Source: Oscillospiraceae bacterium
GTDB lineage: Bacteria; Bacillota; Clostridia; Oscillospirales; Ruminococcaceae
Direction of reading: 5' to 3'
DNA length: 64,000 bases
Assembly (NCBI GenBank): GCA_015067175.1
Contig: SVMX01000001.1
Coordinates: forward strand, 124,001 to 188,000
Every line of letters begins with the position of its first letter. Position 1 is the first letter of the stretch. The notes under the pieces are model-generated. The model made no database searches. It was given only the letters and a program-made list of their open reading frames with translations, and was not told where the DNA came from. Of the stretch, positions 53,226-61,788 are shown piece by piece. Made by a program: the position numbers and the translations under genes.

Positions 53226-53924
53226 TCAGATATTCCACTTATAGCCGAAGCCCCATATCGTCTGTATGTAATACGGCGATGACGGGTCGTCCTCTATCTT
53301 CATGCGAAGTCGGCGGATATTAACGTCAACGACCTTATCGTCGCCGTAATACGCCTCACCCCACACATGGCGCAGGATAGTACGTCTGTCGAGCGCAGTG
53401 TTCAGATTTTTGAGCAGGTATTCCATTATCTGATACTCTACCTGCGTAAGCTCGATAAGCTCGCCGTTCTTGCACACCGTTCTGCTCTGACAATCAAGCA
53501 AAAACGGGCCTGTTCTGATGGTCTGCGGCTCTTCCTGACGGATACGGTTTACGTTCACGCGGCGGTAGATAGCGTCCACTCTCGCAACAAGCTCAGACGG
53601 CGAAAAAGGCTTCGTGACGTAATCATCGGCGCCTATCATAAGGCAGTTGACCTTATCCATCTCCTGACTTTTCGCAGAAAGCATGATTATACCAATCTCA
53701 GAGCTTTGCTCTCTTATCCATTTGCAAAGACTGAAGCCGTCCATGCCGGGCATCATTATATCAAGAAGCGCAACGTCGAAATTACCCTCCTGCTGGAGAT
53801 ATACATTCACCGCCTCCTCGCCGCTTGCGACATCTACCACGTCATAGCCCGCACGCCCGAGGTTTATCACCACAAAGTCGCGGATTGCCTCCTCGTCCTC
53901 GCATACAAGTATACGTTTCATCAT
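53226..53924 (-). CDS. OmpR-family response regulator
   Basis: A 232-residue regulator with a receiver domain (VCEDEEAIRDF, DVALLDIMMPGMDGFSLCKWI with the phospho-Asp, KPFSPSELVARVDAI) and an OmpR winged helix (LTQVEYQIMEYLLKNLNTALDRRTILRHVWG, DDKVVDVNIRRLRMKIE). The first of two adjacent ATG codons is taken as the start, and either fits. Confidence 0.93.
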   Translation of the reverse strand: MMKRILVCEDEEAIRDFVVINLGRAGYDVVDVASGEEAVNVYLQQEGNFDVALLDIMMPGMDGFSLCKWIREQSSEIGIIMLSAKSQEMDKVNCLMIGADDYVTKPFSPSELVARVDAIYRRVNVNRIRQEEPQTIRTGPFLLDCQSRTVCKNGELIELTQVEYQIMEYLLKNLNTALDRRTILRHVWGEAYYGDDKVVDVNIRRLRMKIEDDPSSPYYIQTIWGFGYKWNI

Positions 53925-53940
53925 ATCAACTACCCCTTTA

Positions 53941-55278
53941 TCAGAATATAATAAAGCTGCTTGAAAGCTCGCTTTCGGTCAGCGCAAGCTTTCCTGTCTT
54001 GTAGCCCATAGTTTCGGAATACAGATACAAGCACTCGTCTGTTTCTGCAAGAATCTTCATCGAAGCGGTACTGCTGAGCGCCTCGGCGTCGTTTTTGTCA
54101 ACTATGCGTATACGCATAAGCTCAGTCGCGTCATTCACCTCAAGCCCATGGATAGTGCCGTATGCAATAAACACTATCTCGTTATTCTGCAGGTCGGGCA
54201 CAGCAGTTACAACGCCGCGCCATCTGTTCGGAAAAAGCAGCGCAAAGCTAAATTTACTGCTGTAATAGCCGTAATGCTCCAGCGTCAGGCTGTTATCCTC
54301 TATAGTGTACCACTGCACCGCACAAAGCTGCTCAGCTCTCGGAAGCGTTTCATAGCCCGGAAGCGGCGTCATGCTGGGTATTTCAACATATCCGTCGCCA
54401 TCTATATCGTAGCAGTAGATATCGGCGGTATAATTGTTTGTGAAACGCGATACTATACCGCTTTCAGCGTTGTCGCCGATGCTGTCGGGGCTGAGTATCT
54501 TATTTCCGCGGCAATAGATAACATCTGTGCCGTATTGACCGGGACCGCGCGAATAGTCAAGGAACAACGCAAGCACGCCCTCGGAAAGAGCGCCCTTTGT
54601 AACATTTATTATCTCGGAATGTATACCGCGAAGCTCTGCCTCGCTTATCTTGCAGAAGCTTCCGTCAACGCGCGAATACATCGAAGCCATCGTCACACCC
54701 GTCGCCTTATCGGAGGATACCGCAACGAGCTCGTCCTCGCCGTCGTTGTTAAGGTCGAGCACATCAAGACTTGAATAAGACGCGGTACAAAGCTCGGTTG
54801 CAATACCGTCCGAGTAATTAAGTACACTGAAAGCCTTTTCCGTCTGATTGAGCATGGAATAGCGTATGATTATGTCGATATTACCGCCAGAGCCGATGCT
54901 TGTAAAGCTAATGCTGTCTACCTCACTGCCGATACAAGCAAGGTCGTATACTGCCTGCCATTTGCCGTTATACTGGTCAAGCACCTTAAGCCTCAGTGCA
55001 GCCTCGCCCGACTGAACAGACTCAGACTCGTAAAAAACAAAAGCTTCGTCGCTCTCCTCGTTGTCGATATTTCTTACAACGAAAGCGGAGCGATAATCGC
55101 CGCTCTTGGGATATTTCAACTGAATTGCGGCGCCGCTGCTGCTTATAAGCGCCTGATATATTTCGTTTTGCTGTGCGTCAAGCTTTGGCGGGGTCAGCAG
55201 GTTTTCAACCGAAACGCCCATAGAACAGCCCGTAAGCAGCACCGTCATCAGCAAAGCAAGAATAGCTCTAATCTTCAC
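53941..55278 (-). CDS. Lipoprotein with FG-GAP/VCBS-like repeats
   Basis: A 445-residue exported lipoprotein (LLTGCS, Cys near 18). Repeated Ca-binding-like phrases appear, such as LDLNNDGEDELVAVS and CYDIDGDGYVEIPSM, with beta-propeller-type spacing. The function is unknown. As first gene of an operon with a two-component system it may help sense an envelope or nutrient signal (inference). The GTG start at 55276-55278 has AAAAGAGG upstream. Confidence 0.8.
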   Translation of the reverse strand: MKIRAILALLMTVLLTGCSMGVSVENLLTPPKLDAQQNEIYQALISSSGAAIQLKYPKSGDYRSAFVVRNIDNEESDEAFVFYESESVQSGEAALRLKVLDQYNGKWQAVYDLACIGSEVDSISFTSIGSGGNIDIIIRYSMLNQTEKAFSVLNYSDGIATELCTASYSSLDVLDLNNDGEDELVAVSSDKATGVTMASMYSRVDGSFCKISEAELRGIHSEIINVTKGALSEGVLALFLDYSRGPGQYGTDVIYCRGNKILSPDSIGDNAESGIVSRFTNNYTADIYCYDIDGDGYVEIPSMTPLPGYETLPRAEQLCAVQWYTIEDNSLTLEHYGYYSSKFSFALLFPNRWRGVVTAVPDLQNNEIVFIAYGTIHGLEVNDATELMRIRIVDKNDAEALSSTASMKILAETDECLYLYSETMGYKTGKLALTESELSSSFIIF

Positions 55279-55319
55279 AGACAGCCTCTTTTCAACAAGA
55301 TATAGTTATACACGTTACT

Positions 55320-55328
55320 ATTATAGCA
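55320..55328 (-). promoter_or_regulatory. Extended -10 promoter of the lipoprotein/two-component operon
   Basis: TGCTATAAT on the minus strand (-10 hexamer 55320-55325), with no good -35. The divergent AraC promoter lies about 70 bp away on the other strand. Confidence 0.6.
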
Positions 55329-55392
55329 CAAATATAGAAATAATAAAAGTCCTTTTTTAATATTTTATCAGATTTTCATAAAATTTCTGCTA

Positions 55393-55421
55393 TTGCAATT
55401 TGCTGCATTTTATGGTAATAT
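55393..55421 (+). promoter_or_regulatory. Promoter of the AraC-type regulator gene
   Basis: TTGCAA (55393-55398), a 17-bp spacer, TAATAT (55416-55421), with TGG just before the -10. It is modest but well placed. Confidence 0.55.
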
Positions 55422-55460
55422 TGTTTTAACAGTTTCATAACCATGTGAGAGGTGCACAGC

Positions 55461-56324
55461 ATGGAAAAAATGTGGCTCAACTACTTTACAAAAGATAATA
55501 GCTTTCCCTTTTTTATTCAATACGGAGCACACGAGGACACGATGTTCATACACGAGCACGCGGATTTCACCGAGCTTGTGATAGTGATGAACGGCAGCGC
55601 CGAGCACGTTGTTGATAACGAGCGCTTCCCGATAAAAAAGGGCGATGTTTTCGTTGTAGGTAAAAATGTCGGTCACGGCTACGACAACGCCCGCGGCTTA
55701 AAGATATGCAATATAATGTTCCGACCCGAGGCTCTTTTAAGCGCGGATTATGATATCAAGCAGCACTCGGGCTTCCATGCGCTTTTTCTGCTTGAGGCTC
55801 AGGTAAATAAAACACAGGGCTTCGGCAGCCGCTTAAAGCTGTCGAATGCAGAGTTCACAGCACTGCAACAGCTTTTGGATACTGCGATAGAGGAATACTC
55901 TAACGAGCGCGTTGGCAAAAAAACTCTGCTTCTTGCATATTTCATGCAGATAGTGACGATGCTTTCACGGCTTTATGACGCGCCCTCAAAGCAGCGCGAA
56001 ATAAGCGGAATGGCCGAAGCGGCAGCATATATGGAAAACCACTACATGGAGGACATAACCATTGAACAGGTGCTTGAGATATCCCACTACTCCCAACGGC
56101 ACTTTATAAGGCTTTTTTCAGCCGCCTACAACACTACACCGCAGAAATATCTCATGGGCATACGCATACGCCGCGCCTGTTCCCTGCTGCGCGAGAACAC
56201 GCTTTCGATAACCGAGATCGCGCTGCGCTGCGGCTTCAGCGACTCCAACTATTTCAGCCGCGCTTTCAGAAAATCCTGCGGAATGACTCCATCGCAATAC
56301 CGCAGCGGCGGTCTTAATCAATAA
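55461..56324 (+). CDS. AraC-family transcriptional regulator with cupin domain
   Basis: A 287-residue regulator. The N-terminal cupin-like ligand domain (FIHEHADFTELVIVMNGSAEHVV, IKKGDVFVVGKNVGH) resembles those of RhaS/RhaR-type sugar regulators. The C-terminal double helix-turn-helix is IEQVLEISHYSQRHFIRLFSAAYNTTPQKYL and ITEIALRCGFSDSNYFSRAFRKSCGMTPSQYR. The ligand is unknown. The ATG at 55461 is 8 bases after GAGAGG. It is monocistronic and ends at the hairpin at 56330. Confidence 0.88.
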   Translation: MEKMWLNYFTKDNSFPFFIQYGAHEDTMFIHEHADFTELVIVMNGSAEHVVDNERFPIKKGDVFVVGKNVGHGYDNARGLKICNIMFRPEALLSADYDIKQHSGFHALFLLEAQVNKTQGFGSRLKLSNAEFTALQQLLDTAIEEYSNERVGKKTLLLAYFMQIVTMLSRLYDAPSKQREISGMAEAAAYMENHYMEDITIEQVLEISHYSQRHFIRLFSAAYNTTPQKYLMGIRIRRACSLLRENTLSITEIALRCGFSDSNYFSRAFRKSCGMTPSQYRSGGLNQ

Positions 56325-56327
56325 AAG

Positions 56328-56368
56328 AACTCCCGAAACACCAACATCGGCATTTCGGGAGCTTTTTA
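56328..56368. terminator. Bidirectional terminator between araC-type and GGDEF genes
   Basis: A 9-bp stem (CTCCCGAAA at 56330-56338, TTTCGGGAG at 56353-56361). CTTTTTATTT follows on the plus strand and TTCTTTTATT on the minus. Confidence 0.8.
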
Positions 56369-56374
56369 TTTAAT

Positions 56375-58255
56375 TCAATCAACACGCGCCTTACGACGGG
56401 ACATCTTATCGGCATACATCAGCCTGTCAACAGCCTTTGTCACTTCATCAAGACGAGGAAGATCTTTTGGTACGGAGGTTATCATACCGACGCTCGCCGT
56501 TATCTCATACGGCTTATTGTGGCTTCGCGATACTGCGGAAAGATATTCTGTGATAGTTCGCCTAATAAGCTTCTCATCGCAGTCACCCTGAATAACAGCA
56601 AACATCTCGTCGCCGCCCCATCGTGCGAGCAGCGCATTCGGCGGCACAGCAAGCTTTAACGCGTCAGCAACAGCACGAATAGCATAGTCGCCCTCAACGT
56701 GACCAAAAGTATCGTTTATGTATTTAAGCCTGTCAAGGTCGCTCAGGATAAAGGTGATATTCTTACTGCCGTTGCGCAGTCTGTCCTCAAGCTCTTCATA
56801 GGTATTTACAAGAGCGTTTCTGTTGTAAAGACCCGTAAGTCGGTCAAGCTTGTATATCTCCTCCATCTTAGTGGTGAGATAATGCTGATAGCGCATGGTT
56901 CTGAAGCTGCCCAAAGCGTTGCTGAGGATATTCACTGTCTGCGGCACTCTGTAGTAATTCTCCATATCGTAATTATGATAGTGGAAGCAAACATATCCGA
57001 GCGGTACATTAAGGAAATTCAGTGCAACAAATATCAGCGGATCGCCAAGCTCAAGCTGTCTTTCGAGATTAGGAATGATATCGCTGCACTTTATCTCACA
57101 AGGCTTAAAGCGTTGGTAATCATCAGTATTGTAAACTACAAACAGATTTTCCGTATCTCTGTCTTCCGGAACAGTCAGCGGATTTACGGATTCGTCAATG
57201 CACTCTTTACGAAGCACACAAACTATCTCGAAAAAGCCGACGTGTTCCATAAGATCGCATATCTGCTGCAGTGTCGTGCAGGTAAGCATCTTGGCTGACA
57301 TCTGAAACAGCTCATGCTCCTCCGATTGATAGCGGTTGAAACGATCGTTCAGCATCGTAAGATGCGCGGAAGCATTGATATTCGACTCCTTCATGCAGCC
57401 GCAGGACTGCGCAAGCGTGAGTCTGGGAGTTACATCATAATCGCGTGCGCCTGCATTGATGATATCCTCCTCGATCAATATCTCAGCAATGATATCGGCA
57501 AGCTCATTATTGCTACACATTGAAGTTGTGATCGTTGGATCGGATATTTTAACATCTAAGATACCGTCAAAGCCAGTAACTATAACATCATCGGGGATCT
57601 TATATCCGCGGTCTTTCAGCAGCGAACAAGCCGCCACAGCCATAGTGTCGTTTGCACAGATGATCGCATCAGGCATATCACCGGAATCTATGATCTTCTG
57701 AACAGCAGCCTTAGTCGGCTCTGACCAGAAATCGCCATAGCTCACCATGCTTTGATCGAATGGTATATTATGCTCGACAAGCACCTCTTTAAACGCCTCG
57801 ATACGTTCTTCTGAGAAAGAGTTTCCCTCAAAGCCCGCAATAAAATGCAGCTTACGCGCATTGTGACGCTCAATTACATGACGTGTTATCTCAGACATAC
57901 CCGCACGGTAATCGAAGCGCAGATTAAAGCAGCCCTCCATATAACCGCCAAGAATGAAAACAGGAACATTGTGAGCCTTTGCCTTACCGACGATAGTTGC
58001 GGTAAGATCGCGATCCTTTATCTTCTCGTAAAGCACGACCAGAACATCAATAATATCAAAGTCTATCAGCTCGTATACGCTTTTTTCACCTATATCTGTC
58101 GGTGAATTGGAAGCAAGCTCAGAACAGCACGAATACACAAAAACACGATAATCGTAGTCGCGTAGGTTTGCGTCAAGCTTTGTAATGAGCATATTTGACG
58201 AGGGTGTATTTACTTTGGTTGTCAATACTCCTAAAATCTTTTTTCCGTAGATCAT
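56375..58255 (-). CDS. LacI-like sensor domain fused to a GGDEF domain
   Basis: A 626-residue cytoplasmic protein. Residues 1-290 resemble the ligand-binding domain of LacI-type regulators (KILGVLTTKVNTPSSNMLI, ESNINASAHLT) without the DNA-binding head or a signal peptide. A middle region (about 290-455) is followed by a C-terminal GGDEF domain. The active motif reads RWGGDEMFAVIQ, with Met for Phe at the fifth position and no RxxD I-site. It probably makes c-di-GMP in response to a small ligand such as a sugar. Whether the Met variant is active needs testing. The start follows GGGGGTGAG. Confidence 0.82.
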   Translation of the reverse strand: MIYGKKILGVLTTKVNTPSSNMLITKLDANLRDYDYRVFVYSCCSELASNSPTDIGEKSVYELIDFDIIDVLVVLYEKIKDRDLTATIVGKAKAHNVPVFILGGYMEGCFNLRFDYRAGMSEITRHVIERHNARKLHFIAGFEGNSFSEERIEAFKEVLVEHNIPFDQSMVSYGDFWSEPTKAAVQKIIDSGDMPDAIICANDTMAVAACSLLKDRGYKIPDDVIVTGFDGILDVKISDPTITTSMCSNNELADIIAEILIEEDIINAGARDYDVTPRLTLAQSCGCMKESNINASAHLTMLNDRFNRYQSEEHELFQMSAKMLTCTTLQQICDLMEHVGFFEIVCVLRKECIDESVNPLTVPEDRDTENLFVVYNTDDYQRFKPCEIKCSDIIPNLERQLELGDPLIFVALNFLNVPLGYVCFHYHNYDMENYYRVPQTVNILSNALGSFRTMRYQHYLTTKMEEIYKLDRLTGLYNRNALVNTYEELEDRLRNGSKNITFILSDLDRLKYINDTFGHVEGDYAIRAVADALKLAVPPNALLARWGGDEMFAVIQGDCDEKLIRRTITEYLSAVSRSHNKPYEITASVGMITSVPKDLPRLDEVTKAVDRLMYADKMSRRKARVD

Positions 58256-58289
58256 CGGCTCACCCCCGTTTTAAAATTATTCTAATTAT

Positions 58290-58318
58290 ATAATAACACA
58301 TTTCGCGGAGTTTTTCAA
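58290..58318 (-). promoter_or_regulatory. Sigma-A promoter of the GGDEF gene
   Basis: Minus strand: TTGAAA (58313-58318), a 17-bp spacer, TATTAT (58290-58295). Confidence 0.75.
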
Positions 58319-58344
58319 CCCCTATCGAAAAATTTTTAACAAAG

Positions 58345-58375
58345 TAAGACCCGCTCCGCATCGGAGCGAGTCTTT
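58345..58375 (-). terminator. Hairpin after the small NHLP-like gene
   Basis: AGAC+CGCTCCG and CGGAGCG+GTCT arms with one C/A mismatch (58347-58373). The better T-run is on the plus side, so its direction on the minus strand is uncertain. Confidence 0.5.
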
Positions 58376-58383
58376 TTCACATA

Positions 58384-58608
58384 TTACTTGCCGAATCCGC
58401 CGAACAGACCGCCAATTTTATCAGCGATACCGTCGAAGTTAACCTTGGACTTTACGCCGTCAATAACGTTATTGATGACATCATCGGGAAGATCCATACC
58501 GATAACTCCCTCAACCGCCTTGATAGGCTCGCTCTGGAACTTAGCTGCAAAATCCTTGTCATTCTTAACCTTGTCTACGATCTCGTCGATCTTTGCTTTA
58601 ATATCCAT
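58384..58608 (-). CDS. Small NHLP-like leader-type protein (74 aa)
   Basis: A 74-residue protein with its own strong promoter. An amphipathic helix (KAKIDEIVDKVKNDKDFAAKF) leads into QSEPIKAVEGVIGMDLPDDVI. That follows the pattern of nitrile-hydratase-like leader peptides (acidic-F-x3-L/F-x2-xP-x2-A-x-E-x3-G-x-x-LP). The C-terminus is Gly/Phe-rich and ends GGLFGGFGK. Such leaders direct RiPP-modifying enzymes, but no modification enzyme or peptidase-transporter gene is in this window. It may also be an ordinary small helical protein. The ATG at 58608 has GAGGT upstream. Confidence 0.65.
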   Translation of the reverse strand: MDIKAKIDEIVDKVKNDKDFAAKFQSEPIKAVEGVIGMDLPDDVINNVIDGVKSKVNFDGIADKIGGLFGGFGK

Positions 58609-58642
58609 TATGATTACCTCTTTCATGAGAATTTATATGGAT

Positions 58643-58671
58643 ATTATAGCATAATGCCGCTTAAAACGCAA
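58643..58671 (-). promoter_or_regulatory. Promoter of the small NHLP-like gene
   Basis: Minus strand: TTGCGT (58666-58671), a 17-bp spacer, TATAAT (58643-58648), with TGC before the -10 (extended -10). Confidence 0.65.
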
Positions 58672-58708
58672 GCGTTAGTTTTATCGTCTAACAATACATT
58701 TTCTCTTA

Positions 58709-59470
58709 TCAGGGCTTGTATTCAAAGCAAGGCATAAGCTCCAGCTTGAACTTATTCTTCTCGTGCTTCATGTCAATAAGCGCCTTGGTTTCGGGGTCGC
58801 TGCATACGCCCGTGCGGATATATTCGTCCAGCACAGCATAGGAAAAGCCGAGGTTATCCTCGTCGGTCTTTCCGCAAAGCCCATCGGACGGCACCTTATC
58901 GACCAGCACCGCAGGAAGCTTCAGCTCTCTGCCTATCTGCTTCACTTCGTCAACTGTAAGGCGGGAAAGCGGGCTGAAATCGCCCACAGAATCGCCGTAT
59001 CTTGTTGAGTAGCCTACCCAGTCCTCAGAAAGGTTGCAGGTGTTCACAACTCTGCCGTTATTACACTGGCTTACCGCATAAACACAAGCCATGCGAAGTC
59101 TTGGCGGAAGATTTACAACAGCTTGCTCCGAAACGCCATTGTTCTCATAGCCGTTGCCGCTGTCAGCGCCCTTTATCGCGTCAATCATACCTTGATACGC
59201 CGCCGCAATATTGACAGTTGTGTATCTTATTCCGAGGTGATTCACAAGCATCATAGACATATCTATATCGCTCTGCTCTCCGTTAGGCATAAGCACGCCG
59301 ATAACGCGGTCCTTGCCGAGCGCTTTCACACACAGTGCCGCCGCAACGGAGCTGTCCTTGCCGCCCGAAATTCCAAGCACGGCATTGCAGCCCTTGCCGT
59401 TCTTCTCAAAAAAATCTCTTATCCATTCCACTACATCGCGCGTGGTTTGTTTTACATCAAAGCTGTACAT
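58709..59470 (-). CDS. nadE: NAD synthetase
   Basis: A 253-residue ammonia-type NAD+ synthetase that amidates NaAD to NAD+. Seen: the P-loop VLGISGGKDSSVAAALC (about 33-49), CNLSEDWVGYSTRYGDSVGDFSPLSRLT and LPAVLVDKVPSDGL. No glutaminase domain is present, so ammonia or a partner supplies nitrogen. It is the last gene of the nrtR-pncA-prs-like-NAMPT operon. Confidence 0.93.
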   Translation of the reverse strand: MYSFDVKQTTRDVVEWIRDFFEKNGKGCNAVLGISGGKDSSVAAALCVKALGKDRVIGVLMPNGEQSDIDMSMMLVNHLGIRYTTVNIAAAYQGMIDAIKGADSGNGYENNGVSEQAVVNLPPRLRMACVYAVSQCNNGRVVNTCNLSEDWVGYSTRYGDSVGDFSPLSRLTVDEVKQIGRELKLPAVLVDKVPSDGLCGKTDEDNLGFSYAVLDEYIRTGVCSDPETKALIDMKHEKNKFKLELMPCFEYKP

Positions 59471-59503
59471 AGTATCATTTCCTTTCCGGCTTTATATTCA
59501 AGC

Positions 59504-60970
59504 TCAGAACGCTCCTCCGTTCAGTTTATTTCTTATCTCGCTGAGAGTATAGTCCTTTATGAGCTTTCCGTCCTTAAATACCGTTTCAAGCAGGTTTCCG
59601 TCGGGGATATTCTCCGAGGTATACTCGTCCTTGTAAGCAAGCTCACCGTTTTCATCGCGGTAAACGAAGCAAAGACCCTTTTGGCTCTTTTTAAAGCCGC
59701 CGTCCTTGGGATTTTTGAAGATAGGATAGCATTTGCCGCCTACCTCTGCATAGCAAGCCTTGATACAAGAGCTGAACGTATCTCTTGTAAACGGCTTCAG
59801 CATATTGTCCTCCTCAATACAGTGCATGGAGAACGAGCCAACACCAAGTGCAACATTGGAGCACGCAAAGCCGTTGTTCATAAGAATCTCGTATATCTCC
59901 TCGCAGCGCTGAACGGTAATGCTGTCGCCGTAGATAGCCTTAACATGAGGGTCGAGCACCTTGTAGCCCTTGCTGTTTACAGTACCGCCAAACTGCTCCC
60001 ACAGCTTGAATACTGTCTTTGTAACTACCTCAACGCAGTCGCCCGAGTCGCCGCGCATCAACATACAGCCGTTATGCGCCATTATCTCATCGTGAAGCTG
60101 CGGAAGTATGTTGTCGATGACATTCCAGTAATCATAGCTGTCAAGCACGCAGGAGAAGCTTGTGTTGGGATAAAGCTCCGTCAGCATTCTGCGCAGGAAC
60201 GTTATCTCGTCGCCGTCAACCGCGTAATTGGAACACATTACGAAATGCTCGGTGCTGACCGTACCATAAGCAACAGGCTCCTTCTCGCAGTCGCAGTTAA
60301 ACATCTTTTCAAGATACGGAATAGCGGGAACTGTCGCAGTGTTAAGGAACGACATACACCAGCCTGCACCTGCTTTAAGCGCAGCGTCAACGCACATATC
60401 TCCTCTGAAATCGAACGCACCGAGCGCTTTTGCCCTCGGAACATCGTCCTCGCAGGTAATCGCGTAGTATTTATTTACGATATCGCGGTAGGTCTTGCCT
60501 ACTGTTGCGGTTATCTGCGGATACCAAAGCTCAGCAGAGATAAGGCTCTCAAGCGCCTGCGGAAGCCACGCGAAATCATCGTGTGTGTTTGTGATACCGA
60601 ACATCGGCACCTTTATCGGAACAAGCTCGCCCTCGGGCAGCGCAACTATCTCCAGTGGGAGATAACCAAGCCTGTGCAGCGCTCTTATCTTATCGCTGCT
60701 GTATATGCCTTTTCCAAGCGAAACGTCCAGCACGCGTTCATATTCGCGAACCACATCGTCCTCAGGCTTTGCGAAAAACTCCTCGTTGAAATAGTCGATA
60801 AGCCATGTTTTGCAGAACATCTGCAAGCCGAACATAACTACCTTATCCCAGCGCTTTACACGGCTCATTCGCGGAGTGTAGTAGGACATAGATTTTGTCA
60901 TTTCGGGATTCAGCATATCGCTGTGCACTGTCTTGTAGAAATCGCACAGCAGCATAGGATTTATATTCAT
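59504..60970 (-). CDS. nadV: Nicotinamide phosphoribosyltransferase-family enzyme (NAMPT/NadV-like)
   Basis: A 488-residue NAMPT-type enzyme by length and motifs. Seen: the N-terminal DFYKTVHSDMLNP with YYTPR, FDFRGDMCVDAALKAGAGW (the base-stacking region of NAMPT), the PRPP/phosphate loop GCMLMRGDSGD, and IYGDSITVQRCEEIYEILMNNGFACSNVALGVGS. NAMPT makes NMN from nicotinamide and PRPP. Some phage homologues (Namat) instead use ADPR-PP to make NAD+ directly. An NMN adenylyltransferase is not in this window. It lies 22 bp downstream of a Prs-like gene. Confidence 0.85.
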   Translation of the reverse strand: MNINPMLLCDFYKTVHSDMLNPEMTKSMSYYTPRMSRVKRWDKVVMFGLQMFCKTWLIDYFNEEFFAKPEDDVVREYERVLDVSLGKGIYSSDKIRALHRLGYLPLEIVALPEGELVPIKVPMFGITNTHDDFAWLPQALESLISAELWYPQITATVGKTYRDIVNKYYAITCEDDVPRAKALGAFDFRGDMCVDAALKAGAGWCMSFLNTATVPAIPYLEKMFNCDCEKEPVAYGTVSTEHFVMCSNYAVDGDEITFLRRMLTELYPNTSFSCVLDSYDYWNVIDNILPQLHDEIMAHNGCMLMRGDSGDCVEVVTKTVFKLWEQFGGTVNSKGYKVLDPHVKAIYGDSITVQRCEEIYEILMNNGFACSNVALGVGSFSMHCIEEDNMLKPFTRDTFSSCIKACYAEVGGKCYPIFKNPKDGGFKKSQKGLCFVYRDENGELAYKDEYTSENIPDGNLLETVFKDGKLIKDYTLSEIRNKLNGGAF

Positions 60971-60992
60971 ATTATAACACCTCGTTTTCGGT

Positions 60993-61784
60993 TTATTTGC
61001 ACGGAATTACCTTGATAAGTTCGTTTTCACCGCGCCATATACTGTCAGTAGTGAATATCTGCTTCAGCAGTCCGCTGTTTATCAGCTCACCGTCGAGTAT
61101 CGAGCGCTCACAGTGCGAAACATAAAGGTATATATTGCCTGCGCCAAGTTCCTTCAGCTTCTTTGCGGAGAAAAGGAAAGTGCCGCCCTTTGAGCAGATA
61201 TCATCAACGATAAGCACGGGCTTTGCACTCATTCCCTCGCCCGATACGTCAAGTCCCTCAATACGTCCTGTTTTCCAGTCGCGCTTTTTAATTCCGAAAG
61301 CATACGGAAGCTCAACCATGCCCGAATAACGCTTTGACGCGCCCTCGTCAGGATAGAACATAAACGGCTTTTCGCCCTCTGCCGCCTCTATCTCGGATAT
61401 CACTCTCGCAACATTGTCGCGCGGAGTGCGTATCGAGATTCGGTCTATCAACGCTTCGCTCACAGTGGAATGAGGGTCAAGCACCTCTACCCTGTCAAAT
61501 CCGAGCGAATTTATTATCTCAGCGAAATATTTCAGCGTGAATATATCCTCGTCAGACTTAACTCTGTCCTGTCTTGCATTGGGGATATACGGCATGAACA
61601 GGCTTATGCGCTTAACGCCGTGCGCCTTGAGATGCTGGGTGAGATATATCAGCGCCACAAGCTCCCTATCGTTGTCGTAGTACCATGAGAGCACCGCGTC
61701 ATCACCGCAAGGTGTCTGCTTCATAAGCAGTGTTCCGTCGGGAAAACCGCCAAGCTCAACCAATTTATCATTTAACAGCAGCAT
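60993..61784 (-). CDS. Short ribose-phosphate pyrophosphokinase-like protein with unusual PRPP loop
   Basis: A 263-residue Prs homologue, shorter than the usual ~315. It lacks about 20 residues at the N-terminus and has a shorter middle. Seen: FPDGTLLM, MPYIPNARQDR (matching PYFGYARQDR), LDPHS (matching DLHA), FYPDEGASKRY, the flexible loop GIKKRDWKTG, and the PRPP loop LIVDDICSKGGTFLF. The usual TGGT of the loop reads KGGT, with Lys in place of Thr. It could supply PRPP to the NAMPT next door or act as an ADPR-PP synthase (Adps-like). AGGAGA lies before the ATG at the end of pncA. Confidence 0.8.
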   Translation of the reverse strand: MLLLNDKLVELGGFPDGTLLMKQTPCGDDAVLSWYYDNDRELVALIYLTQHLKAHGVKRISLFMPYIPNARQDRVKSDEDIFTLKYFAEIINSLGFDRVEVLDPHSTVSEALIDRISIRTPRDNVARVISEIEAAEGEKPFMFYPDEGASKRYSGMVELPYAFGIKKRDWKTGRIEGLDVSGEGMSAKPVLIVDDICSKGGTFLFSAKKLKELGAGNIYLYVSHCERSILDGELINSGLLKQIFTTDSIWRGENELIKVIPCK

Positions 61785-61788
61785 TTTC

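Noticed and set aside
59123-61015. 630-residue plus-strand open frame
   Set aside because: It is antisense to nadE and the NAMPT-like gene, with shadow composition.
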